NCBI GenBank assembly: GCA_001606155.1
Contig: LODT01000031.1
Location: 558,001-622,000 of the forward strand
Origin: Tieghemostelium lacteum
Lineage: Eukaryota; Evosea; Eumycetozoa; Dictyosteliales; Raperosteliaceae
Reading direction: 5' to 3'
Length of the DNA: 64,000 nt
Part shown: one piece after another, positions 22,840 to 33,814 of the stretch
Layout of the letters: the number at the start of each line of letters is the position of its first letter
Numbering within the stretch: position 1 is the first letter of the stretch
Notes under the pieces: generated by a model
Told to the model about the DNA's origin: nothing
What the model saw: only the letters and a program-made list of their open reading frames with translations
Database searches by the model: none
Translations under genes and position numbers: made by a program

Positions 22840-23261
22840 GATTTTCCTTTCATTTAAAATGAAAAACTGATAATATAGTGCTTTCTTTTTATTTTAATCA
22901 AAAAAAAATATGTAAACCAGTGTTTCGATAAAAATCTCTTTAAATTTATTGCAAAGATAAAAAAAAAATAATATAGATACAAAGATTGATTTCAAAATTG
23001 ATATTAAATTAAAATTTCTTTAATTAATTATAAATTTATTTATTTTTAAATATTAAAATCATTAAGACTAAATATATAATTTCTGTTCTTATTTTTATTG
23101 TGAAAGATTATTAATCTTTAAAAATTAAGAAATTCTTGAATTGATAATAATAGTAAAGAAATGAAAAGAAATAATATATTTATGTATATAATAATTTATT
23201 TTTTTGTTTTTATGCGAGGAGAAATGGGAGGGTTTATATTGAGATTAAGATAATATTTAAT
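22840..23261 (+). other. AT-rich intergenic region, no feature seen
   Basis: This stretch of 422 bases lies between the myotubularin start and the end of the surface-protein gene. It is A/T-homopolymer rich with no open frame of note, no RNA gene and no repeat. The myotubularin promoter should lie in its right-to-left upstream part next to 22840. Confidence 0.4.
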
Positions 23262-25103
23262 TTAATTTAAAGAGATATAACCTTGGTTACGACGATATTT
23301 GTAGAATGCATAAGCACCACCACCCAATACTGCAAAGATAGAGAGAATGATTAAGAATATTTTCCAACCTGCCATCTTTTTAGATGGAGATTCTTCAGTG
23401 AAGAAATCCATTTGAATAGCTTGATTGGTTGGACTGTAAGTGATATCATAATCTTGAGATTCATACAAGACATTATTGTAAATTGGTGAGAGTGTACTAG
23501 CTGACAAGTTCATTGGTGGTGTATTGACTTGAATGAGTGGATACTGACCATTGAATTCAATACTGTTTTGGAATTGTACAATAATAGTACCAGTGATAAA
23601 TGTAGTGTTGGCTACGAATGGTGCTGGATTACTGCTGACTTGACTGTCAAATATGTACAAAGTACCATTGGTACTGAGTTGGAAGCCTTCTACAGCCAAA
23701 TTAGATCCTGGGTAATTCAATGTAAGATACCCATTGTTTACAATTACATTACCAAAGATTTGGGCTTGAATAGGTGTGAATGAACCACCTCCTAAAACAA
23801 TATCACCTACAATCTGAGCATTGTTAACGTAGAGTTCTGCATTAGGGTCTTGTAATGCGATACCAGAGGCACCTGGAACAACGTAAGCACCTTCAAGATT
23901 CAATTTACCCATAACAAAAATACCACCACTTCCAATTAATTTTACATCACCAGTGACTGTGAGAGAACTTTCGTCAATTACAGTGAAACTTGCTGCACTA
24001 CCAGCAGATGTAATGTTAATTGCTGAACTTGCTCCAACAAATTGCATTTGTACAAGTGATTGATTTCCGTCGTTATTCATAATACAATGAATCTCACCGA
24101 AATTTGAGTTATTGATTTCAATCGATGTTTGAAGACCTTGCAAGACGAGTTCGGAAATTGTAGAATTTTGAATGGCACCATTTGGGGTGTTTATAGTGAT
24201 GAAACCTTGAGATGAAATGTAACCGGCAACATTAAGTTGGGTAGATGCAAAGATGGCAGTACCATTGACAGCAACATTTAATGCATACAATGTAACTGAA
24301 CCTTGTCCAGAGACCTCTATAGAACCACCATTGTCAATGGTAACTGTAGATTTTTGACTGTTACCTGCGTGGAAGGATCCTAAAACGATTAGTTTTGCAC
24401 CACTTTGAACTTCAAGAGCACTCATTACTGTCAAAGTCTGAATGGTAGAAGAACCGCCTGCTAAGGTACCTTGTTGCATGGTAACCAAACCTTGAGAATT
24501 AACACCCATATAAAACATGGAAAAAGGTCCGAGGAAATTAAATGAACAAGTGTTTTCATAGCATTTTGGTTTAGATTTAAATGATGTAACACCATTACTT
24601 GTGAATCCAGATTTATCATTTAATTCCAATTTTGAAGTGGAATCAAAATATGAGGCGGTAGTGACAGTGGTATCACTTGCATCGTTTTGTGTCATGACAC
24701 TGCTATTACTAACAGTTAAAGAGTAAACTGTAATAGAGGCACTGGTTGTAAATATAGTATTTGATAGTTCCAATTCACCACTCATAGTGATAGTAACCAT
24801 AGCATTCATATTTATAACAACATTTGGTGCATTATTTAATTGTGCACCTTTAATGGTAAGACTCTTGTATGTAAATGCACCTTTTGCCAATGAGATAGTT
24901 TGTTGAGCTGTAACAGTTCCAGCTGAATAATCAATAACTACATCAGCTCCAGATCCTGGGACAATGCCTCCAACCCAATTGGCACCAATACTCCAATCAC
25001 ATCCTGTGCCTCCGCAATTACTTGATGTATTAAATTGAACTTGACCATTTACTAATACATTAATAAGTAGTACTACTACTAAAACCACAGATTTTAAATT
25101 CAT
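23262..25103 (-). CDS. type I membrane protein with beta-helix-like extracellular repeats
   Basis: Single exon, 613 residues. Residues 1-20 form a signal peptide (Lys then VVLVVVLLINVLVNG). The ectodomain opens with CGGTGCDWSIGANWVGG and VPGSGADVVID, a cap seen in many beta-helix surface proteins, and continues as short repeating hydrophobic strands rich in Asn, Ser, Thr and Gly, with N-glycosylation sites. One helix (WKIFLIILSIFAVLGGGAYAF) near 580-600 is followed by a short basic tail ending in GYISLN, which contains a YxxL-type sorting motif. Related proteins are common in dictyostelids; the ligand is unknown. An adhesion or matrix role is inference. Confidence 0.75.
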   Translation of the reverse strand: MNLKSVVLVVVLLINVLVNGQVQFNTSSNCGGTGCDWSIGANWVGGIVPGSGADVVIDYSAGTVTAQQTISLAKGAFTYKSLTIKGAQLNNAPNVVINMNAMVTITMSGELELSNTIFTTSASITVYSLTVSNSSVMTQNDASDTTVTTASYFDSTSKLELNDKSGFTSNGVTSFKSKPKCYENTCSFNFLGPFSMFYMGVNSQGLVTMQQGTLAGGSSTIQTLTVMSALEVQSGAKLIVLGSFHAGNSQKSTVTIDNGGSIEVSGQGSVTLYALNVAVNGTAIFASTQLNVAGYISSQGFITINTPNGAIQNSTISELVLQGLQTSIEINNSNFGEIHCIMNNDGNQSLVQMQFVGASSAINITSAGSAASFTVIDESSLTVTGDVKLIGSGGIFVMGKLNLEGAYVVPGASGIALQDPNAELYVNNAQIVGDIVLGGGSFTPIQAQIFGNVIVNNGYLTLNYPGSNLAVEGFQLSTNGTLYIFDSQVSSNPAPFVANTTFITGTIIVQFQNSIEFNGQYPLIQVNTPPMNLSASTLSPIYNNVLYESQDYDITYSPTNQAIQMDFFTEESPSKKMAGWKIFLIILSIFAVLGGGAYAFYKYRRNQGYISLN

Positions 25104-25245
25104 ATCTATGTGTTTGGGACCTCAATAATTTTGAGTTTTAAAAAAAAAAACCCTAAAAAAAAATTTTCTTTGAGATTTTCCCATTTTATCATTTTTTTAA
25201 ATATTTTGAAATCCTGGGATATCCAAGTTTTTTTTTATTTTGTAC

Positions 25246-26934
25246 TTAAACCAGAATTGCAGATGGTGTTTCGGTATCGTTTAAATCTTTATATTCAGTG
25301 ACCACCTCTTCGGATATTTTGTTGACTTCAAAGTGATTGTCAATTGGAGATTGTTCGGGAAGTTCTACTGTTGAATCCAGGGATTCGTGTACTGGAACTT
25401 TAGAATCTAGATATTTAAGATAACATAACAATGCAAAACAAGTGAGTCCACAAAGAGTCAGTATCCATATAGATATAGTATAGGTTCCTGTATGTTGTTT
25501 AAATGAGTCTAGAATAGGTGGGAATATTACAATACTGAGATTGTATGAGGTTACCATTATACCATAGGCAGTTCCGACAATGGAAATGTCAGCTAATAAT
25601 GGAACACATGCCATTAAAGTAGTGTTGAGTAATGCAAATCCTAGACCACAAGTGAGAATCCATAGTAATGGTACAACATTGGTAACATTTAGTAAGAATG
25701 TTCCAACACTCAATAAGATTGCTGAAAGCATCATAACCTGTATTTTCCTACCACGGAATTTTGATAAAAGTAATCCAGCAAACATTGGAACGATTCCATT
25801 TACAATACCTTCCGATGCCATAATTAATCCAGCCTCTTGTTCATTGTATCCAAATTTAGTTTCCAATATATCTGTACCACAAATTGCCAGACCAAACATT
25901 GTGTAATATCCCGTAAAACATATCACACAAAGTACCCAAAATCTACTATTCAAACTCTTTGTCATTTCTTTAATTTTTTTGAGATTATCAATAAATTCAT
26001 AGAAACTAACACCACCACTACCACTAGTGGTTTCCTCAACCACACTTTTATCTGAAATTGAACTTGCTTCATCATCTTCTTGAGTAATTTCCTTTTTCTC
26101 TGAAAGTAAATTAGTTGCACCATCTATTTCCATTTCAGACTCTTCAGCAGTTACAGTAGTCTCTGGAGTACTTATCAATTTTAAATTAATTTCTTGATTG
26201 GATTTGATTTGAGCTAGTAGTTTTAATCTATCGGAATTGAATTTTATCAATAATAAATTCAAAAGGAATTCAACAACAAAGACAAGAGCTACAAACCAAA
26301 GAGCAGCACGGAAGCCCATGGACTTATTGATAGCTGGTAACACTACAAGTGCAGTTAAGTTACCCCAATAAAACCAACAAGCAAGTACACCAATGAGGAA
26401 TGGTACCTCTTTGGCATCAAACCATATTGGTACCATAGTAGTTGCACAAGCCAATAGAATCTCTCCTCCAGATCCCAAAAGAAATCTAGATAGTAGCATT
26501 ATACTATAATGTGGCATTGAAACTGCAGTTATAATACAAGCAAAAGCTGCGAGTCCACAAAAGAACATACTAACTTTACTAGTACCTATAATATCAATCA
26601 ATATACCTCCAATAATAACCATAAAAACATTTGGTAAACTATAGAATGTAAATAATAACCCATACTGTTCTTCTGAGATATTCATTACATCGTCTATATT
26701 ATAATTTCATTTTCAAAGTAAAACCACATATTTCGAAAAGAGATATTTTTATGAAAATTAAAAAAAATAAGAATATTAATATCTTGGGTTTCAAAAGTAA
26801 TATATAGGATACCTACAAAATGTTCTGGATAATGCCACTGGAGATGAATAGGCTACTTGTAGCCCAAATCCTAAATTTGCAATTAAAAAGACAATTAATG
26901 CCTTTTTTAGTAATGGTTTTGTAATTTTAAACAT
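25246..26934 (-). CDS. major facilitator superfamily transporter, MFSD1-like
   Basis: Exons 26817-26934 and 25246-26693 give 521 residues; the intron has a GTAGGT donor. Twelve membrane helices are visible, split six and six by a long acidic loop (residues of about 205-275). MFS signatures include SLPNVFMVIIGGILIDIIG between helices 2 and 3 and LLSRFLLGSGGEILL in helix 4, which resembles MFSD1 (GRFVFGIGGESL). MFSD1 of animals is a lysosomal dipeptide exporter, held by the GLMP subunit. The N-terminus lacks a clear dileucine signal here, so lysosomal location is inferred only from the family. The C-terminal 50 residues are acidic and cytosolic. Confidence 0.82.
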
Positions 26935-27241
26935 CGTTTTGAGGTGTTGTTTAAGAGTATTTTTGAATTTGTTTTAATGATGTTGTTGATGTAATTTATT
27001 TTTATTATAGAGCAATAAACCCATTTATTTGTATTGGTATAATTGGTTGTAAATTGTATTTGTGAGAGAAGGGTGGGAATAGAACAATGATTAATTATTT
27101 TACAAAATTTCGTTTTTTTTTCCGACGTCTCAATAAAGTCTGGTTTTTTTTAACATCACACCATTTTTAATTTTTATTTAGCACACCTCCCAAATATTAA
27201 AATTTCACTCAAAAGTGTGAAATCTTTTATACATCACAAAA

Positions 27242-27880
27242 ATGAGTGAACAAATAATAAACCAAACTAATGATGATGGTGTTACACTTAAAGGTGGATG
27301 TCATTGCGGAAAAATTAGATTTGACTTATCAATCTCTAAAGAAGCTGCAGAATGTATTGAAGTTTATGATTGTAATTGTAGTATTGTAGGTGTTTTTTTA
27401 GATATTATGTACTATAAATAGAGAAAAGTGGGAGAAGGTGATTAAGTGTGAAGAGGGGTAGAGAGTGTGGGGTGTCGGAGGTTAGCAGTGTATTTGAGGA
27501 ACATAAACTAATAAACTTATAACAAATTAGTGTACCAAAAAAGGAATTTTACATTTAATTACAAGTACAAAGAGATTTTCATTTACAGGTAAAGAAGATT
27601 TATCTACTTATACTTTTAATACTGGTGTAGCACAACATTACTTTTGCTCAAAATGTGGTATTTGTCCATTTTATGTAAGTGTGTGATTATTTTATAATCT
27701 GACAAAATTATGATATTAAGTAAATTTATTTTTCAAATTTAGATTCCAAGAAGTAATCCAGATGGTTATGACATTAATGCTAGATGTCTTGATGATTTTA
27801 GTAAATTTAAAATTAAAGTTATTCCATATGATGGAGCCAACTGGGAACAAGCTCCAAAATTAGATCATCTTTCAAAATAA
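27242..27880 (+). CDS. GFA/CENP-V family zinc protein
   Basis: Three exons (27242-27385, 27531-27674, 27743-27880), all phase 0, give 141 residues. The GFA domain zinc ligands are complete: GGCHCGKIRF, DCNCSICTKKG and HYFCSKCGICPFY. The C-terminal SNPDGYDINARCLDD also matches the family. Members include bacterial glutathione-dependent formaldehyde-activating-like proteins and animal CENP-V; many are proposed carbon-sulphur lyases. The protein is cytosolic with no targeting sequence. The first intron is purine-rich on the sense strand and unlike the others in the window. The absence of overlapping genes supports a simple three-exon transcript. Confidence 0.9.
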
Positions 27881-28216
27881 AGGTGATACCAGAGAATGTA
27901 ATTATTTGATTTTTGATAAAATAATCAGAGTCTTTGGTTTCACACTAGTGCACACACTTCCCCAAATTCACTTATATACACAATTTTGTGATTTCAGACA
28001 TTTATTATAAATTTTTTAATTTTTTTTTTTTAATTTTGTTAACTATTTTTTAAATAATTTTTTTTTTTCCTTTTCTAAACTCAAAGAAATCGACCTACTT
28101 TAATTGTATACAGGTTGTAAAGGATGTTTTAGTTGTCAACAAAAACATATTTATATAATATATATATCAAAAGTTTCATTATCTTTTTCTGTCTAAAGAA
28201 TCTAAATTAAATTATT
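27881..28216 (+). other. intergenic region, no gene seen
   Basis: The 336 bases between two plus-strand genes hold T-rich tracts near 28018-28070 and no open frame. A promoter for the small membrane-protein gene is expected at its right end. Confidence 0.4.
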
Positions 28217-28536
28217 ATGGGTAAAATAACCAAAATTAAAAACTCTGTAAAGAATTACAATTATTCCTCTCTTAGTCCAATAAAGAGAAATAAAACAGGA
28301 AAAGTTGAGGTTTGTGGTAACCCTCCTGGTGTTTGTTGTATGTAAACTTATTAGTTTTAACTAAACACTCGTCTATAGACACAAATGAATCTAATATAAA
28401 TCTGAAACCTTCTCGTACTATAGTAAACATGACATTAATTATATTCGCATTATGGGGTATATTTGTAGGTTTATTCTTTGCTTTCTTACACGCATTTTAT
28501 TCAAAAGCAGAGAACCTTAGACATTTAGATGAATAA
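28217..28536 (+). CDS. small single-pass membrane protein, 92 residues
   Basis: Exons 28217-28337 and 28379-28536 join across a 41-base GTATGT...TATAG intron, among the shortest here. The product starts MGKITKIKNSVKNYNYSS with a basic segment, then CGNPPGVC, a single hydrophobic helix (TLIIFALWGIFVGLFFAFLHAF) and a short charged tail (YSKAENLRHLDE). The positive N-terminus suggests an N-in orientation. The frame is only kept by this splicing, which supports it as real. No family is recognised. Possible locations are the ER or inner mitochondrial membrane. Confidence 0.65.
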
Positions 28537-28781
28537 ACAAAAAAAGTTATAATCTCTATTGTTAATGTAAAAAAACACATATCAATAGATTGTAACACAA
28601 TTAATATTACACATTACACCACAACTTTAAGGTTATTTATTATTCAATTAAAATTTTATTCAAATAATATATATATATAATAAGAGAAAAAAAAGAAACA
28701 ATTTAAAGTAAACTTTAGGGATATTTAATTTATGTAATGTTTTTTTTGTTTTAGGGGGTAGGAGTATGTGTGGAATTAAAT

Positions 28782-30851
28782 TTAATTGATATGAATTGAA
28801 CTATAGATCTTTCTTACAAATTTATGACATGAATAGTAACCAATGGCACCAGTTACTACAAAGAAACCAAGAGCCATAATTAATGAGTAACCAAAGTACA
28901 ATAGAATAGAGACAGATTTTGTAATTTGTAATTTGGTAAAGAATAAGATGGTGTAACAGAATATATAGAGAGCACTTGAACCAGGTGTCAAGAATGATCT
29001 CCACCACCAATGATAGTCTTCAGCACACAATTGGAAGTAACACATTACAATAGAGATTTCGGCACTGGTGATAACCAAGATGATGAGTACAATGAAAAAG
29101 AATCCAAAAATGTAATAGAACTGGTCATTCCACAAGGCAGATAAGATGAAGTAAATCTCAATGAATGCAGCTCCGAATGGTAGGATACCACCCATGAGGA
29201 TGGAGACATAAGGGTTCATGTACCATACTTGGTCTGGGATTTGTCTTGGGATTTGGTTGGTACGGACTGGATCTTCATGGATAGGCTTCTTGCTTCCAAA
29301 GTAGCTTCCAAAGAAAACTAGTGGTACGGAGATACCAAACCACATGGCAATGATGGCAAAGAAGGTGCCGACTGGAACAGCTGCACTGGACTTGGCACCA
29401 CGTAGGAACATGTTAATGATAAAGAAGATACCAAAGATGGCACCTGGGAATCCAAAAGCAGTCATTAAGGTATTCTTTCTCCAATTCTTTCCTTTAACAG
29501 TCAAATAGACACGAGTTGAGAAGTAACCTGCAAACATTGCCATGAGAACAAATAATACAATCAAAGAGGTAGCAAGACCACCGATATTAGCAGGTGATAG
29601 GAAACCCAATACAGCAAAGGTCAAGGTAACACTAGCCATAAAGAAAACTTGAGTACCTGATCCTACCAAAACTGAAAATAGCATTGGTCTTTGTGGTGGT
29701 CTAAAGACATCACCATGAATCATCTTCCAACCAGTTTCTTCAGCCTCTTCGTTGGCGTCCATAGAGTTATAACGACGGAAATCAGCTTTAAGAGTCTTCA
29801 TCATAATCATTGCAACCATGACAGTCAAAAAGAAGACAATGAGCAAAAAGTTCAAAATGGAGATCCAATGAATGGATTTCTCACCGCTTTGCAAGTATGG
29901 CTCCCATCTCTTGTTCCACAATACAGTGGATTTGACAAATGTAACTCCATAAGTCCAGAGAATGTACTGTTTATCAGTTGCAGTTACAGTCTGAACCTCT
30001 TCTGGGATCTCAGGACACATAGATTGATCTGTTTGTCTGTTCCATGAATCTGGATCGTAGGCTGTTGATACAGGTTTGATTTCAAAACCTACAATTCTAT
30101 AGGTACCAGCTTCAGTGTTCTCATGATAGTGAATCTTAATATTTACATGATTGTATATGTAATTTTTACCTTTTTGATATTGACCACTACTCTCCCATCC
30201 AACAACACCTAAATCATAACCAGTGTCAATTGGTGATTTTCCAGTTTGTACAACTGGTAGACCATCTAATAACCTGTAGTATTGAGATTACAAATATCCA
30301 TGTTAGTGGATATGTCAACCACTATATTTTTAAAAAAAAAAACAATTTTTTTGTTTTGCCTTACCCCTCTATCTACCTCATCTCTCTTTGTCTGTATTTT
30401 TTGATGGGCAGGAGAAAGGGTAAAGAAAATCTCTCCTCTATACATACCAATGAACTTTATATTGAAATTTGACTCTGTCATTTAGAACTTTTAAATCGTC
30501 TACATCAATCCATGGATCACAATCTTTATCATAATAGTTTAAAACTTTACAATCGACTTCTTCGAAAAAGCTAATGTTATAGATTGAGTTTTCAATACGA
30601 TCACCAAGGAGAATTTCACCTAAATTCTCACCATCGTCGACAATTTTACCAGGTTGACAAACTGGTAGTGAATAGTATTTGTATGGAATTTGTGTGTGTA
30701 CAGAAGTAATTTTATTCACCTTCAATGGAACTGCTTCCCCTTTTATAAAATCTTTTGGAAACATTCCAGGTAGATAAAATATACCTTCTACATAGTAAGT
30801 ATTAATGACCAATCCAATCAATATTAATTGAATGAGAAATTGCGCTTTCAT
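28782..30851 (-). CDS. TM9/nonaspanin membrane protein (Phg1 type)
   Basis: Exons 30448-30851 and 28782-30273 give 631 residues. There is a signal peptide (residues 1-23), a lumenal domain of about 250 residues with family motifs (FYLPGMFPKDF, GEAVPLKVNKITS, LPFCQP-like LPVCQPGK), and nine C-terminal membrane helices carrying hallmark loops (FRRYNSMD, EETGWKMIHGDVFRPP, NQIPRQIPDQ). Dictyostelium Phg1 proteins control adhesion, phagocytosis and surface delivery of SibA; TM9 proteins help sort glycine-rich membrane segments. The usual C-terminal KxD/E Golgi-retention signal is replaced here by IHIN. The 174-base intron is purine-rich on the sense strand. Confidence 0.93.
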
Positions 30852-31089
30852 CCTGTATTTCTCTCTGTGAGATGATATCTAAATTTGTTAACAGAAAAAA
30901 AAAAAAACTTTTTTAAAAAATGAATTTAGATAACAATTAGAAATTTCTTTTTTTTTTGTGCAAAACATGCTTCACAACGACAAAAAACACCTAGGCGACT
31001 TGAAAGATTTCATAACATTTGAAATTTAGTTTTAAACCATTTGTTAATGATATTTATTTAATAGTACAATAATTATATGACAGATTAAT

Positions 31090-31433
31090 TTATTTTCTCA
31101 ATAACATTTTGAGAGTTGCAATTAAATCACCTTTATTTTCTTTTAAGGCTACCTCTGCTTGCTCTAATGTGATTTCATATTCATCACTGACAAGTTGAAT
31201 ATCTGCTTTTTCAATTTTAATAACAGTTGCTACAGGTCTATTCAGTGTAACAATTAATATTTATATAACACAAAGTAATGTTATTATTTTGGTTTAACTA
31301 AAACATACTTTGTTTGAACAGATTCAGTTTCATTATTTTGATCAAAATTCATTGTACCTTTTAGTTTTGAACTATCCAATGTGCTACCTTCACTGGATTG
31401 TAAACTTTGATTCATTTGAGCTTTATTTTCCAT
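31090..31433 (-). CDS. hypk: HYPK-like protein (NAC-alpha-type UBA domain)
   Basis: Exons 31309-31433 and 31090-31237 give 90 residues. The C-terminal 45 residues read TVIKIEKADIQLVSDEYEIT then LEQAEVALKENKGDLIATLK, matching the HYPK/NAC-alpha UBA-like domain (VTIKKEDLELIM...AAERSLREHMGNVVEAL in animals). The N-terminal half is short, Ser/Gln-rich and disordered. HYPK binds NAA15 of the NatA N-terminal acetyltransferase at the ribosome and acts as a small chaperone. NAC-alpha itself is excluded because no NAC barrel is present. The gene lies 238 bases after TM9 on the same strand, with its own start. Confidence 0.85.
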
Positions 31434-31565
31434 TTTTACTTTCGAAGTTGATATTGTAAAAAAAAATTAAAAAAATATATTACAAAAACTAATTAATTAT
31501 TATTTCTATTATTATATTATTTAAAAGTAATATTACTATTCAGTACTGTTATTTGAAGTTATAAT

Positions 31566-33225
31566 TTATCTTCTTTTGAGTTTTGATCTTTTGAAAGCTT
31601 CTCCGCTACCACCTGATCCACCTCCTGAACCCCCTCCTGATCCACCACCAGAGCCTCCACCTGAACCGCCTCCTGATCCACCACCTGATCCACCGCCTGA
31701 TCCACCAGCATAACCACCACTAGAACCACTAGATGAAGCTAATGTTTCTCCAGAACCACTAGTTGAAGATGAACTAGCAGATCTTCCACCAGAAGTACCA
31801 GAACTTGTGCTATCACCAGTACCATCACCAGCAGATTGTGCAGTTGTGAAACCAGTAGTTTCAGAGTTGCCAGAATTTCCAGTGTTTCCAGTCAAAGAGT
31901 CGCCAGTACTAATACCACCAGAAGTTTGTGTTGTTTGACCACTTGAGAATCCACCACTTTGTGATCCTGATGTTTGTGCTCCTGATGTTCTTCCAGTTGA
32001 GAATCCACCAGTTTGGGAACCAGTAGTTTGTCCAGTTTGTGATCCTGATGTTCTTCCAGTTGAAAATCCACCAGTTTGTGATCCAGTAGTTTGTCCAGTT
32101 TGTGATCCTGATGTTCTTCCTGTTGAAAATCCACCAGTTTGTGATCCAGTAGTTTGTCCAGTTTGTCCAGTTTGTGATCCTGATGTTCTTCCAGTTGTGA
32201 ATTCACCAGTTTGTGATCCAGTATTTTGACTTGTAGATTGGCCAGTAGTTTGTGATCCAGTTGTTTGACCTGATGTCTGTGATCCTGATTGTGTACTACT
32301 TGAACTATGTTGTGGTCCAGAAGATGATGAATGTGGGCCTGATGATGAGTGTGGTCCTGATGATGAATGTGGTCCTGAAGAAGAAGAATGTGGTCCTGAT
32401 GAAGTTGGACCTGATGAACTATGAGTAGGTTTAGATGTAGATGATGATGAAGGACCTGATGATGAAGGACCAGAAGATGATGGTCCAGAGGATGAAGGAC
32501 CAGAAGATGATGGTCCAGTTGAAGAAGGACCTGTAGATGTAGAAGTTGCTTGTCCATCACATCTATTTATAATCATAATTAGTAAATAGATTTCAGCATT
32601 TACTATAAATTGTATACTTACGTATTCCAACCTTGACATTTTGGCCATGTGACCCAGGCACTGAAACCTTGTGCATTTAAAACTTCTGCAGCACATTTAG
32701 TGTTAATTTGTGGATCAAATAATTGTGTTGGGCTAGTGTTTTATTATATTAGTAATTCTACAAAACATTACAAATTAATTAAAGAAATACAAACTTTGTA
32801 CAAAATGGACATAATTCACCACAATGTTCTGGTAAAATTTGGAAAAGACCTGATGCGCCTGATGGGTTATGTGCCTCTGTTGTTATATTTACATATCATG
32901 TCAATAAATAACCTTTCATTTCTTATCTAAATTATCTATTATAAATACCTGTGTTCCAAGAAGACTCATAATATGCAATACAGATCATATTAGTTGCAGT
33001 TTGTCCTGAGAAATAGGAACCAGCTAATGATTGCATCTGAGAACATGATAATGTAGACTATAAGGTGTATAGATGTGCGAAGGAGGTGTGTGATGATATC
33101 TATATTAATACTTTAAAATGTTTAAATCTAGATTTTAATTTTTATATAAAAATATTTACAGAATATACACCACTAAAAGAAATGGCAAATATTAGAGATA
33201 ATAATAAACTGTATTTATACATCAT
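31566..33225 (-). CDS. secreted C-type lysozyme with mucin-like Ser/Thr/Gly tail
   Basis: Five exons (33160-33225, 32949-33057, 32795-32876, 32622-32732, 31566-32562) give 454 residues. Exon 1 is exactly a signal peptide (residues 1-22, [16 protein letters not shown]). Residues of about 23-125 are a C-type-lysozyme fold: [30 protein letters not shown] with the catalytic Glu of [18 protein letters not shown], and [17 protein letters not shown]. Multiple Cys would form disulphides. The remaining 330 residues are low complexity: GPSSS units, then three copies of a 21-residue [20 protein letters not shown]-like unit, then Gly-Ser runs and a basic end (KRSKLKRR). The enzyme should cleave bacterial peptidoglycan in phagosomes. 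All splice junctions are frame-constrained; intron 3 uses GTTTGT. Confidence 0.88.
31600..32545 (-). repeat. low-complexity coding repeats in the lysozyme tail
   Basis: From the 3' side, 31605-31705 is a GGSGGGS-type tract, 31970-32215 holds three copies of a 63-base unit coding [20 protein letters not shown] plus Q, and 32300-32540 is [10 protein letters not shown] units. The pattern suggests growth by unequal exchange. It also resembles the tail of the secreted protein at 54055-54730. Confidence 0.85.
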
Positions 33226-33814
33226 ATGTGTAAAATGGAATTGGAAAAAAACTAAAGAAAATTTTAAACGTTGGAATTTTTATTTTTATTTTGTTTTGAT
33301 ACTCGAAATATCTTAAAAAATCTGATTTACAATCTTCATCATAAAAGCTCTATCTTTGTTTGCAAAGAAATATTTTATACAATATTATATCCTCAACCAG
33401 ATCACCATGTAATAAGGATATCTAAATGTAAAAAAAGTGATCCAATTTCAAATTTTTGTGACATAATGGATTTTCATTAGAATTTTAACAGTTTATTCAA
33501 GGGAATTTAAAAATTTTAACTCTATTTTACTTTAATTTTCAAGATTGAAGTGGGAAACAAAATGCAAATTTTTAAATAATTAAAAAAAAAACTTGTTATT
33601 GAGGAAATATAAGCTTTGAAAAAGTAATCAACTTCTCTAATTTGAAACTTCATAATTTTACACTTTTTTTAGTTTTTATTGCATTCTGTCAAACCACCAA
33701 GGTGTCATATATATGTATTGACAGGTATTACCTTGAATGAATTGAAATCTAGTAAATTTTTTGTTTATACTCTCTAATAGAGGGTATATTACATGTAAAC
33801 CTTGAGGAGATAGA
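33226..33814 (+). other. intergenic region between divergent genes
   Basis: These 589 bases separate the lysozyme start (-) and the trypsin-fold gene (+). The plus strand has an open stretch at 33271-33480 with Cys and His codons, but it lacks a family match and its composition follows the background. No RNA gene or repeat is seen. Promoters of both neighbours should lie here. Confidence 0.35.

Noticed and set aside
33271-33480. Plus-strand frame of 69 codons between lysozyme and trypsin-fold genes
   Set aside because: There is some coding-like sequence at the end (HHVIRISKCKKSDP) but no start context, no splice partner and no family, so it is only mentioned under the intergenic entry.
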